64,000 bases of DNA, from contig NZ_KZ454936.1 in NCBI RefSeq assembly GCF_002797315.1, positions 2,737,645 to 2,801,644 of the forward strand, in the 5' to 3' direction. The position numbers and the translations under genes were made by a program. Below, piece after piece: positions 34,308-41,971 of this stretch (positions are counted from its first letter, which is position 1; every line of letters starts with the position of its first letter). The notes under the pieces were generated by a model. It searched no databases. It was not told the DNA's origin and saw only the letters and a list, made by a program, of their open reading frames with translations. This stretch comes from Bacillus sp. FJAT-44742. Its GTDB lineage: Bacteria > Bacillota > Bacilli > Bacillales > Marinococcaceae.

Positions 34308-35100
34308 TGTTTTCCTCCTTTTCTCCTTCACTCTCAATTAATTTCTTTAACTCGGAATGAGATAAAAAGGATCCCAGCTTATCTCTAACGACCATTGGAG
34401 ATTCACCATGGGTAATAGACACAATCCCTTCAATAATGAGATGCTTTTCCTGCACTTCCTTCTTAGATTTCTCTTTTAGTTTGTTAGCAAAAGGATGCCA
34501 CAGCATGTACCCTGAAAAAATACCAAACAAAGTTGCCATAAATGCAGCTGCGATGGCATGCCCTAAGGCTTCCGTATCTTCCATATATCCTAAAGCTGCA
34601 ATTAACCCAATAACAGCTCCAAGAACACCCAAGGTCGGTGCGTAAGTACCGGCCTGTGTGAAAACAGAAGCTCCTTCCTTGTGCCTTTCCTCCATGGCAT
34701 AAACCTTCTCTGTTAATACGTCTCTAATAAAATCTGGAGACTGTCCATCTACGGCAAGCCTAAGGCCGGACTTTAAAAAAGGATCCTCTGTTTTCTCGAT
34801 TTCCTGCTCTAATGATAAAAGACCTTCTCTTCTGACAAAGGAAGACATGTCAGTAAAAGTGTTGATGAGGGACTTCAGGTCAGGCCCTTTCTTTTGTGTA
34901 AAGATAATTTTAAAAAGGTTAGGAACGTTTTTGATAGTTGACATAGGAAAGGCGATAATGACAGCTGCCGCTGTCCCGGCAAAGATGATTAATAACGCGG
35001 CCGGGTTAAATAAGGCTGCTGCACTTACGCCTTTCATTACCATTCCTACTCCAATAGCTGCTATCGCTATAATAATTCCGATAAAAGATGTTTTGTCCAT
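34285..35100 (-). CDS. motA: Flagellar motor stator protein MotA
   Basis: 271 residues with four helices. It starts DKTSFIGIIIAIAAIGVGMVMKGVS and contains the MotA motif GTYAPTLGVLGAVIGLIAALGYM in the third helix, with a charged cytoplasmic loop between helices 2 and 3 that contacts FliG. It forms the ring around MotB that couples ion flow to torque. GGGGGAG precedes the ATG. It is first gene of motA-motB; no other flagellar genes are near, as is usual for Bacillus motAB. Confidence 0.95.
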   Translation of the reverse strand: MDKTSFIGIIIAIAAIGVGMVMKGVSAAALFNPAALLIIFAGTAAAVIIAFPMSTIKNVPNLFKIIFTQKKGPDLKSLINTFTDMSSFVRREGLLSLEQEIEKTEDPFLKSGLRLAVDGQSPDFIRDVLTEKVYAMEERHKEGASVFTQAGTYAPTLGVLGAVIGLIAALGYMEDTEALGHAIAAAFMATLFGIFSGYMLWHPFANKLKEKSKKEVQEKHLIIEGIVSITHGESPMVVRDKLGSFLSHSELKKLIESEGEKEENSAETETA

Positions 35101-35299
35101 CTTTGCTCCCCCGCTTTATAGTAAATTAGCCATGGTAAGGTTTAAAAGTAACAGGATAGGTGATGGGGTCAGCGCTGTTTGTCATTGACCCTTTGAAACC
35201 ATTGCAAACCAAAATCCAACTCTTTTTAACATAGCCCTTTTGTATTCTCTTTCATTATTATCGTTATAAAACCATTTTTCTTGAGTTATCTTCTCAAAC

Positions 35300-35342
35300 A
35301 AAAAGAAGTGTTCAATTTCCAGGAAATTGAACACTTCTTTTT
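35300..35342. terminator. 21-bp perfect hairpin, terminator of the nrd operon
   Basis: AAAAAGAAGTGTTCAATTTCC mirrored almost without loop by its complement ending CTTCTTTTT. It lies downstream of the last gene of the minus-strand nrd cluster, with the repeat element in between. Confidence 0.75.
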
Positions 35343-35344
35343 GG

Positions 35345-35439
35345 GGTGCCTGGCACCATAAACGGTTGTAATATATTTCCCGCTCATACTGGGGCTTTAA
35401 ATGGATTTTGTGTTACAGCTCCTGCCGGTGCCAGGCACC
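35345..35439. repeat. GGTGCCWGGCACC element, full copy 1 (95 bp)
   Basis: Left end GGTGCCTGGCACC (35345-35357) with TTGTAA eight bases inside; right end GGTGCCAGGCACC (35427-35439) with TTACAG eight bases inside. No coding capacity. Confidence 0.8.
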
Positions 35440-35443
35440 ATAG

Positions 35444-36007
35444 TTATAGCCATACAGTTTTTTCTTCGTATGGTGTGCGTTTCTTCTTTTTTTCTGCTCC
35501 CTCGCTGTTTTCCGGGTAACCTAAAAATACCGTTCCAACTACCTTTTTGTCTTGTGGCGAACCTATAAAATGATGAAGACGTTCGTCGTGGACAAGACCA
35601 ACTCCCCTTGTTCTCCAGACAAAACCTAACCCCTGTTCCTCAGCTGCAAGCCACATTGAATGAATCGCACAGCACACAGCATATTCATTGTCTGTAGAAT
35701 CAGACGCCTTTGGAAGAGTGTCTGATGTGACAACAATAATGACAGGCGTTTGTGTCACTGCTTTCATGGAACTGTCTACTAGCTTTGGCTTCGTTGGAAA
35801 ACGTTCTTGTAAATATTCATAAGCTAAAGATTCATATTCTTTCTTTGCCTTCCCCTGTATCACATAAAAACTCCACGGCTCTCTCATTCTATCATTTGGA
35901 GCCAGGGTAGCTGCGTAGAGCAGGGATTCTATTTTTTCTTTTTCTACCTCTTTGGGTATGTAATTTCGCACTGCCCGCCTTGCTTCCAAACGTTCAAAAA
36001 CGCTCAT
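35444..36007 (-). CDS. Nitroreductase-family flavoprotein in the nrd cluster
   Basis: 187 residues with FMN-fold motifs LEARRAVRNYIPKEV, ATLAPNDRMREPWSFYVI, and LGFVWRTRG. It belongs to the same broad family as the protein at 1934-2521 but is clearly distinct. ATG at 36007 fits GGGAG; the GTG three codons upstream is too close. It overlaps the flavodoxin gene end by 14 bases, so it is translationally coupled to it and through it to nrdB. It could reduce the flavodoxin or the reductase system, but that is inference from position only. Confidence 0.86.
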   Translation of the reverse strand: MSVFERLEARRAVRNYIPKEVEKEKIESLLYAATLAPNDRMREPWSFYVIQGKAKKEYESLAYEYLQERFPTKPKLVDSSMKAVTQTPVIIVVTSDTLPKASDSTDNEYAVCCAIHSMWLAAEEQGLGFVWRTRGVGLVHDERLHHFIGSPQDKKVVGTVFLGYPENSEGAEKKKKRTPYEEKTVWL

Positions 36008-36452
36008 TTCTTTCACTCTCCCTTTGTTTTTTCACGAGGGAATCTACGAATCTTTCACACCGCTGATCATCCTTTTTCTGAGGTGTAAGCTCCACTTTTA
36101 ACGTGACAGCGAGATTCGTACATACGTACAGCATGTCCCGGAATTCATTGACTGCTCCGCAGTATCTCGGAAACAAGCTGTCGCCTGTTCCAAACACCCC
36201 AGTGGTTAGTTTCTTGCTTCCATGTTCCTCAAAGGCCGTATAGAGGTCTCTCATTTCACGAGGAATCTCCCCATTTCCCCAGGTGTATGTCCCAACTGCT
36301 ACGATTTGAAAGTCCTGAAGCTGTGATAATGGAAAGAGGGCTGAAGGATAAGAGACTACGTCGATGTCTCGCATTTCCAAATACTTCTTAATCAGTTCTG
36401 CCAGCTCTTCGGTGTTCCCGGTCACTGATGCGTAAATAACAGCCGCTTTCAT
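35994..36452 (-). CDS. Flavodoxin in the nrd cluster
   Basis: 152-residue flavodoxin. The FMN phosphate loop is YASVTGNTEELAELI, the 50s-type loop GTYTWGNGEIP and the 90s loop FGTGDSLFPRYCGAVN. It resembles YkuN/YkuP more than the smaller NrdI proteins. It starts 6 bases after the nrdB stop with no good ribosome site of its own, indicating coupling. In class Ib systems the flavodoxin-like NrdI activates the metal-radical cofactor of NrdF; a comparable electron-donor role for NrdB is proposed here, not shown. Confidence 0.92.
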   Translation of the reverse strand: MKAAVIYASVTGNTEELAELIKKYLEMRDIDVVSYPSALFPLSQLQDFQIVAVGTYTWGNGEIPREMRDLYTAFEEHGSKKLTTGVFGTGDSLFPRYCGAVNEFRDMLYVCTNLAVTLKVELTPQKKDDQRCERFVDSLVKKQRESERNERF

Positions 36453-36458
36453 GGTATC

Positions 36459-37496
36459 TTACAGCTCGTCAAATCCATTTGACTGAGTAACTTTCGAATA
36501 GGTCCTTGATTTTTGTTCAAAGAAATCTGATTTCGTTTCATTGATCATTTCATCGCTGTATACTTGGATCCACGGCATGGGGTTGTCCTTTTCTTCATAA
36601 AGATTGTTCAGTCCTAATTGACGCAGACGTTTATTTGCTAAATACTCTACATATTCTTCAAATTCATCTAAATCGATACCTTCGACCTCTTTAAGAATGT
36701 AATGTGCCCATTCTTTTTCCAGTTCGACGGCATGCCCGATGGTGTCATAGACATAGGCAATGTTCTTGTCTGTATGGAGCTCGGGATTTTCCGCCAGCAA
36801 AATCCGTACAAACTGAGAAATAAAGTATGCATGCTGCATTTCATCCCGCTGAATATAACTAATCATCGTGCTTGTTTTCAGCATTTTTTGCTGACGGGCC
36901 AAGTGATAGAAAAAAGCAAAACCAGCATAAAAATAAATACCTTCTAAATTAATTGAATTAATGGCTAATTTAAAGAGCGCTTGTGGCGTCGGCTCTTCTC
37001 GAAAACTCTCGTAGGCCTCTAAAATCAATTGATTTCTTTTGCGAACAATAGGATCCTCTTTGGCCTGGTTGAACCTTTCATTCTGCTCACGTAAAGGAAC
37101 AAGGGAACTCAACACATAAGAGTAGGACTCGTTATGGACAGCTTCTTGCTGGGCTACAACTGCAAAAATTGCTTTAAAGCTGGAATCTGTCACATAATCC
37201 ATTACCTGGCTCATGGTTGGCGTTTGCAGGCTGTCCAATGAGGCAAGCTGAGTATTGATTCTCAGGAAGACATCTTTTTCAACCTCACTTAAATGATCCC
37301 ACTGTTTAATATCATCCTGCATATTAATTTCCTGAGCCTTCCAGAAGTTCGAAAGGAGAGTCTGATATAGATCATACATTTGTGGATAAGCTATATCATT
37401 CCAGTTAAGCAGCCCTGAAGACTGTCCATTAATAATGCCTGTAGATTTATTCGGGGCTGCTGGATTCATTAATTTCACTTTTGACAATGAGGACAT
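36459..37496 (-). CDS. nrdB: Ribonucleotide reductase class I, beta subunit
   Basis: 345-residue radical-generating subunit. Metal and radical residues are visible: Asp88 (SLDSLQ), Glu118 and His121 (QEAVHNESYSY) with the radical tyrosine Tyr125 in the same segment, then EGIYFYAGFAFFYHLAR and RDEMQHAYF. The C-terminal TYSKVTQ region should contact NrdA. Conserved Tyr125 shows a normal tyrosyl-radical enzyme, not a Tyr-less subclass. TAGGAGGG ribosome site. It follows nrdA at 26 bases. Confidence 0.95.
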   Translation of the reverse strand: MSSLSKVKLMNPAAPNKSTGIINGQSSGLLNWNDIAYPQMYDLYQTLLSNFWKAQEINMQDDIKQWDHLSEVEKDVFLRINTQLASLDSLQTPTMSQVMDYVTDSSFKAIFAVVAQQEAVHNESYSYVLSSLVPLREQNERFNQAKEDPIVRKRNQLILEAYESFREEPTPQALFKLAINSINLEGIYFYAGFAFFYHLARQQKMLKTSTMISYIQRDEMQHAYFISQFVRILLAENPELHTDKNIAYVYDTIGHAVELEKEWAHYILKEVEGIDLDEFEEYVEYLANKRLRQLGLNNLYEEKDNPMPWIQVYSDEMINETKSDFFEQKSRTYSKVTQSNGFDEL

Positions 37497-37522
37497 TTCG
37501 ATCCCTCCTAAAATAGGTTAAG

Positions 37523-39811
37523 TTAGCTGTGACAGGCTTCACACTCTTCAATTTCTGACTGGGAAGTGCTCCGTACATAATAAGTGGTTTTCAAGCCCTG
37601 TTTCCAAGCTTCAAAATGAAGGTTGAGCAACTCTTTAGCCTTAATGTCATGACGGACATAAATATTAAAGCTTATTGACTGATCAATATGGCGCTGTCTG
37701 GCAGCGTTTTGCCTGATGCTCCAAATCTGGTCCAGTTCATGGCGGGCCCGTTGGTAATAGAGATACGTATGGTGATTTAAGTCTGGTGCTGTTACCTTAA
37801 ACTTAAAGTTCTTCTTTTCTTCAGCAAATTCCACTGCGTACAACGGGTCAATTCCATCTGTGGATCCACCGATTTTGGCAGTAGAAGAATTAGGAGCTAC
37901 AGCCATCATCCATCCGTTTCTCACTCCAGTAGCAGCCACGTCTTCCTGTAATTCCTGCCACCGTTTTGACGTATAGCCTCTTCGCTCAAAATAAAGACCT
38001 GTTTCCCACTCCGAACCTTGAAACTTACTATAAGCCCCTTTTTCTTTTGCCAGTTCCATTGAAGATTGAATCGTAAGATAGGCGATGTCTTCATATATTT
38101 TATCTGCGTATTCCACAGACTTCTCAGATTCCCACTGGATTCCTTTTAGTGCCAAAAGGTGGTGCCAGCCAAACGTTCCAAGACCCACAGCCCTGTACTT
38201 TCTGTTGGTAACTTGCGCCTGACCGACTGGAATGTTGTTTAAGTCAATAACGTTATCAAGCATCCTCATTTGAATAGGTATCAGCCTTTCTAAGACATCA
38301 TCCCTTACTGCTGCAGGAAGATTAATAGAAGATAAATTACACACCACAAAATCTCCTGGTTTACGGACAATTACAATGTTTCCCTCTTCGTCTTCATACT
38401 CTTGACTTATGGGAGAAGGTGACATATTCTGTGTGATTTCAGTGCATAAATTACTGCAATAGATAGAGGTTCTTCCCTCCCCTTTCAAATGCTTGTTTGG
38501 ATTTTGACGATTTACTTCATCCCGGTAGAGCATGTAAGGTGTTCCTGTTTCAAGCTGTGCCACCATAATTCTTGCCATGATATCCATGGCTCGGTAAGTC
38601 TTTCGCGGAAGAAGAGGGTGATTGACTGCTTGTTCATACTTTTCCGTAAAATATTTGCGATCTTCCTCGTCATAAAAGTCTTCAAGACCAACCGGAGTGC
38701 CATCTTCACTCTTCCAGCCCATGATTTGTTTCACCTGGTGAGGACAAAACACATGCCATTCGCCTATGCTTCTCCCGTTCTCATCTGTTTCCTGTAACTT
38801 ACGCATAAATAGGTCAGGTATCGTAACCCCGGTAAAAATATCGTGAGCTTTCCTTCTTTCATCACCATTATTTGTTTTTAAGTCAAGAAAGCCGTTCATA
38901 ATGTCCTTGTGGAATAAGTCTAAATAAATAGCCACCGCCCCTTGACGCTGTCCCAGCTGGTCCACACTCACAGCTGTGTCATTAATCAGCCTGATCCACG
39001 GCACCACTCCAGAGGAATTACCTTTAAACTTCTTTATATCTGATCCTAAAGCTCTTACCTTCCCATAATAAATGCCAATCCCCCCGCCATCCTTGCTGAG
39101 GCGGGCAATATCCCAGTTATTCAGGTAAATACTATCAAGTGAATCATCAACTGTATCTATAAAACAAGAAGACATTTGACCAAAACTTTTTCCTGCATTA
39201 GATAAAGTAGGAGTCGCAACAGTCATATACAAATTGCTTAGTGCCCAATATGCTTCCTTTACCTTTTCCAGCCTTTTGGTTTTTTCTTCCTTCTGCATAA
39301 GGGTCATAGCAATGATCATAAACCGCTCCTGCGGCAGCTCAAATACTTTCCCCTCATGATCTCTCGCTAAATACCGATCTGCCAGTAAAAATAAACCTAT
39401 GTAAGTAAACAACTCATCTCGCTTGGGCTCAATTTCCTGTTCTAATTCCTTCATTTCCTGTTCAGAATATGCTGCTAACAAATGACCGGAATAGATTCCT
39501 TTCTCACGTAACGTTTTTATTAGCTTATACAAACTTCCATATCGTCTCTCCGTGCTGTACCCTCTATGTAAAGACGCCTGCTTGTATAGTTCATTTAAAC
39601 AGAGCCGTGCTGCAACAAACGTCCAGTCTGGCTGATCCATTTGTATTTGGTTTAATGCATAGAGCATAGCTTGATGGTTCACGTCTTTATCCGTTCCGAT
39701 AAAAGATGTGACGTAGTCTTTGATTTCCTTTGCATTAAAATTGTAACGATCAAAAGCTTTATCTATTGTATCCATCACTTCATGTAATTCCTCTTTAACA
39801 TGTACTGTCAT
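37523..39811 (-). CDS. nrdA: Ribonucleotide reductase class I, alpha subunit
   Basis: 762-residue catalytic subunit. It reduces ribonucleoside diphosphates to deoxy forms. Motifs: TPTLSNAGKSFGQMSSCFI, KDGGGIGIYYGKVRALGS, the active site CNLSSINLP, MMAVAPNSSTAKIGGSTDGIDP, and C-terminal redox pair CEACHS. There is no clear N-terminal ATP cone (the protein begins HVKEELHEVMDTIDKAF), so overall-activity control by ATP/dATP may be missing. AAGGAGG precedes the ATG. First gene after the cobalamin riboswitch and NrdR boxes. Confidence 0.95.
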   Translation of the reverse strand: MTVHVKEELHEVMDTIDKAFDRYNFNAKEIKDYVTSFIGTDKDVNHQAMLYALNQIQMDQPDWTFVAARLCLNELYKQASLHRGYSTERRYGSLYKLIKTLREKGIYSGHLLAAYSEQEMKELEQEIEPKRDELFTYIGLFLLADRYLARDHEGKVFELPQERFMIIAMTLMQKEEKTKRLEKVKEAYWALSNLYMTVATPTLSNAGKSFGQMSSCFIDTVDDSLDSIYLNNWDIARLSKDGGGIGIYYGKVRALGSDIKKFKGNSSGVVPWIRLINDTAVSVDQLGQRQGAVAIYLDLFHKDIMNGFLDLKTNNGDERRKAHDIFTGVTIPDLFMRKLQETDENGRSIGEWHVFCPHQVKQIMGWKSEDGTPVGLEDFYDEEDRKYFTEKYEQAVNHPLLPRKTYRAMDIMARIMVAQLETGTPYMLYRDEVNRQNPNKHLKGEGRTSIYCSNLCTEITQNMSPSPISQEYEDEEGNIVIVRKPGDFVVCNLSSINLPAAVRDDVLERLIPIQMRMLDNVIDLNNIPVGQAQVTNRKYRAVGLGTFGWHHLLALKGIQWESEKSVEYADKIYEDIAYLTIQSSMELAKEKGAYSKFQGSEWETGLYFERRGYTSKRWQELQEDVAATGVRNGWMMAVAPNSSTAKIGGSTDGIDPLYAVEFAEEKKNFKFKVTAPDLNHHTYLYYQRARHELDQIWSIRQNAARQRHIDQSISFNIYVRHDIKAKELLNLHFEAWKQGLKTTYYVRSTSQSEIEECEACHS

Positions 39812-39883
39812 TTCTCTTCCTCCTTATTCCTGCTTAATACTAAGCTGGCCGTTGTCGTCTCACCGCTCCTGATGTTTTTTCGA

Positions 39884-39918
39884 ATTAAAAAAATCCGCTC
39901 AAATTAATGTGAGCGGAT
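39884..39918 (-). terminator. Riboswitch expression-platform terminator
   Basis: ATCCGCTC / GAGCGGAT stem followed by TTTTTTTAATT on the minus strand, 73 bases before the nrdA start and downstream of the cobalamin aptamer. Confidence 0.88.
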
Positions 39919-40004
39919 GAAACGATAGCAAGTAATGGAGAAAGATACTTTGGTCTTTCCCTGTGCCACCGTTTCATCTTCTCAATCCCCGAAGAAGGTG
40001 AAAC
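39916..40004 (-). promoter_or_regulatory. Competing antiterminator / anti-antiterminator pairings
   Basis: On the RNA, the segment at 39970-39978 can pair with 39916-39924 (nine perfect pairs CGTTTCATC/GATGAAACG), which takes three bases of the terminator stem. The same segment can instead form a hairpin with 39993-40004 (12 pairs, one G-U) right after the aptamer. The two are mutually exclusive, as expected for a switch. Confidence 0.55.
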
Positions 40005-40006
40005 AT

Positions 40007-40188
40007 CTTAAGATAAGACAGGTCTCCTGACTTGTGCGTCTTCCGTCCATGAGCTCCTTCCCGTATAAAAACCGATGAAGTTTATTTATACAGTGGATAC
40101 GACTCATTTCGTCAGCACTTACAGTTGCGGGGGCAGTCTTGGATTTTCACCAAATTCCCTTTTACGCCAAACGGCATCTCATCTCAAG
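40007..40188 (-). promoter_or_regulatory. Cobalamin (B12) riboswitch upstream of nrdA
   Basis: Reading the minus strand: P1 strand CTTGAGATGAGA (40177-40188) pairs with TCTTATCTTAAG (40007-40018) with two G-U pairs. Between them are GGGAATTTGGTGAAAATCC, GACTGCCCCCGCAACTGTAAG, and the B12 box AAGTCAGGAGACCTG near 40018-40034. These are the conserved parts of the cobalamin aptamer in the right order. A terminator follows, so B12 should lower expression of the class I reductase, as where a B12-dependent class II reductase exists. Confidence 0.95.
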
Positions 40189-40190
40189 GC

Positions 40191-40206
40191 AAACAATATA
40201 TAGTTT
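40191..40206. promoter_or_regulatory. NrdR box 2 (overlaps the -10 region)
   Basis: AAACAATATATAGTTT, an imperfect palindrome matching the NrdR box pattern acaCwAtATaTwGtgt. It contains a TATATT hexamer (minus strand 40195-40200), which would place the transcription start near 40188, the first base of riboswitch P1. Confidence 0.75.
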
Positions 40207-40221
40207 TATTGATAACAAAAC

Positions 40222-40237
40222 ACACAATATCTTGTGA
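40222..40237. promoter_or_regulatory. NrdR box 1
   Basis: ACACAATATCTTGTGA, a close match to the NrdR box. It lies 15 bases from box 2, a 31-base centre-to-centre distance (three helical turns), the usual tandem arrangement for this repressor. Confidence 0.8.
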
Positions 40238-40310
40238 AATTCTACATTCATACTACATGACTTATCCCAAATTAGCAAGTTCATAGATCCATAGATTATT
40301 AATTTATTTC

Positions 40311-40355
40311 TTCAAATGTAGAGCATCCCTCCTATTGGATGGGGGAGCATTTGAA
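40311..40355. other. Hairpin-forming inverted repeat downstream of the DUF2971 gene
   Basis: TTCAAATG / CATTTGAA arms enclosing a GC-rich inner inverted repeat (CATCC / GGATG). It may end the DUF2971 transcript, but there is no T run. Confidence 0.4.
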
Positions 40356-40469
40356 ATCAATTATCACATTTTGTCGTAAGATCCGAAGAATCTAAGGCTG
40401 CGCTGTTTTTCGTTTCTTATTCACTGAAAATACATTTATTTTACCTAATCTAACCCCTGCATAAAAGAA

Positions 40470-41444
40470 TTAATACCTCAGTGAAGCAACGGACTTACTA
40501 ATAACCATCCTCTCCGTTTCATATCCCTTACTTTTTAAGTAATACTCCATTCCTGCTTTAGCAATGTCTATGTTATTTTTCGGACCGATTGTCACACGCT
40601 TTATAGGAAGTTTCTCTGGAAAATGAATCGTAATAAACGGGATGATTACTCCATTTGAAGCCCGGAAGAAAACCTCTGGGCCCCTCTCTTTGGTAGTGAG
40701 CTTTCGTGGAAGTGCAATTCGATATTCTTCTTCACTTTTAAAAGCCTCATCCTTAAAAAAGATCGAACAAGTTGCTAGTATAGAAAAGAAATGTTCTGAC
40801 AACTCTCCCCCTATTTCTTGCAGAGTATACTGAGGGTGAAGATGTGATAGGTATTGAAAGGTTTCCATGAGAAAATCCATAACTATTTGTTCTTGTTCTC
40901 TTCTGTCGTATATTACCCTTCCATACACTAAGGTATATTCACGAGCAAAATGACTGGAAAAATCATTAATTTTTTTCAGCATGTCACCAGAGGAAAAGCC
41001 GATATTGTATCCGTCTCCTTTTGCGTAGTTATACCATAGAGCCAAAGAGTCTTTATTTTCGGTCAGGGAGAATATATATACTTCAAAATCGTCAAGGTCT
41101 ATCTTCTCCATAAACCTTTGCCAGGTCTGTTTTAATTCTAAAATAAATAACTTTTTCAGTTCCTGTATATATGTATCTTCCCCGAAATTATCCGTCAGCT
41201 TATTTTCGACCTGTCCCAATACTTTATTAATAATTCCTTCTATATAAATAAGTTCATTTGAGTCATTTAAAAAAGTTCCTCTGCTCATCCACAAATTGTT
41301 TGTTTCTACCATACCCATTAAACTATCTAAACCGGTGTAATGATACAGTTCCTTTTGTATGGTGTGATCTTTTCTGATTTTCTGGTCTACCGACTGCCAA
41401 AAATGGAGTGATAAAGCCTCTGCCAGTGTCCCCTTTTTATCCAT
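40470..41444 (-). CDS. DUF2971 domain protein
   Basis: 324 residues. DUF2971-type motifs: ELYHYTGLDSLMGMVETNNLWMSRGTFLNDSNE at about 35-65, a middle IFSLTENKDSLALWYNYAKGDGYNIGFSSG, and FFKDEAFKSEEEYRIALP in the C-terminal part. Proteins of this family are uncharacterised and often found as accessory genes. ATG at 41444 has AGGGGAG upstream. No partner gene is seen; it stands alone between a small protein gene and the nrd promoter. Confidence 0.8.
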   Translation of the reverse strand: MDKKGTLAEALSLHFWQSVDQKIRKDHTIQKELYHYTGLDSLMGMVETNNLWMSRGTFLNDSNELIYIEGIINKVLGQVENKLTDNFGEDTYIQELKKLFILELKQTWQRFMEKIDLDDFEVYIFSLTENKDSLALWYNYAKGDGYNIGFSSGDMLKKINDFSSHFAREYTLVYGRVIYDRREQEQIVMDFLMETFQYLSHLHPQYTLQEIGGELSEHFFSILATCSIFFKDEAFKSEEEYRIALPRKLTTKERGPEVFFRASNGVIIPFITIHFPEKLPIKRVTIGPKNNIDIAKAGMEYYLKSKGYETERMVISKSVASLRY

Positions 41445-41665
41445 GGTTTCTCCCCTTCTACTCAATCATAAGTCTTATTTCCAGCTTGTATTTTCCCTTC
41501 TTTGTGTAAGAATAATCCCAGGTCCACGATTTTTTCATTGGTGCGCCCCATGTAGTGGTATACGTGACTTAGAATACCAGGAGCTCATTTGGGCATTATA
41601 CATTTACCCATATCCTTTCGGCTTACTATCTATTTTCGTTCGACTCCTGCTTTTCCCGAAAGGGC

Positions 41666-41715
41666 CGATCTTTGAAATGATTAAAAAAAAGTCAATCTTG
41701 ATCTTCAACAGAACC
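41666..41715 (-). repeat. Dispersed GGCTCTGTTAAAGG repeat, diverged copy D
   Basis: Begins GGTTCTGTTGAAG on the minus strand and continues with a T run and AATCATTT, the same block order as copy C. Divergent, so tentative. Confidence 0.4.
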
Positions 41716-41721
41716 TATGAA

Positions 41722-41765
41722 AAAAAAGACGGTCTCAAAGATTTTCATTGAGACCACCTTTTTTA
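41722..41765. terminator. Bidirectional terminator after the 43-residue protein gene
   Basis: GGTCTCA / TGAGACC stem with an A run before it and a T run after it, 1-2 bases past the minus-strand stop. Confidence 0.75.
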
Positions 41766-41766
41766 T

Positions 41767-41898
41767 TTACCTCTTTTTTTGTTGAAATGATCTTTCTTTT
41801 GCCGGCTCTGTGCTTCCAGGTTCATCTGGGCTTTTTTGTGAACGGTAGGCCTCGTTTATAAACGAGCTTCCACTTTTCTTTGAGTTTTTATGGCTCAC
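41767..41898 (-). CDS. 43-residue basic, Ser/Lys/Gln-rich protein
   Basis: GTG start at 41898 with a GGGGGTGA ribosome site. The peptide is hydrophilic and basic (MSHKNSKKSGSSFINEAYR then SQKSPDEPGSTEPAKERSF and QQKKR) with no hydrophobic segment, probably disordered. A dedicated terminator follows directly. It recalls small acid-soluble or ribosome-associated basic peptides of Bacillus in composition, but no family is recognised. Confidence 0.55.
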   Translation of the reverse strand: MSHKNSKKSGSSFINEAYRSQKSPDEPGSTEPAKERSFQQKKR

Positions 41899-41971
41899 CC
41901 TCTTCACCCCCTTCTTATATAATGTTAGCTATTAGCCGCATTTTATTTGAAGGAGGTAAAATAAGTGAGGT

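Larger units (their letters stand above)
35101..35443. other. 343-bp intergenic region: hairpin plus full repeat element
   Basis: Contains the long hairpin at 35300-35342 and, touching it, a GGTGCCWGGCACC element (35345-35439) that ends four bases before the nitroreductase stop codon. The 35101-35299 part is AT-rich and should hold the motA promoter. Confidence 0.6.
41445..41766. other. 322-bp intergenic region with diverged repeat copy D and a terminator
   Basis: Holds the terminator at 41722-41765 and a stretch related to the GGCTCTGTTAAAGG repeat (41666-41715). A plus-strand open frame exists but lacks a ribosome site and family resemblance. Confidence 0.5.

Noticed and set aside
36459-37496. 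NrdB as a Tyr-less or R2-like oxidase variant
   Set aside because: The radical tyrosine (Tyr125) and all visible metal ligands are present.
41443-41751. 102-codon plus-strand open frame ending at a terminator
   Set aside because: No ribosome site, no family resemblance, overlaps a diverged repeat and the upstream region of the DUF2971 gene.
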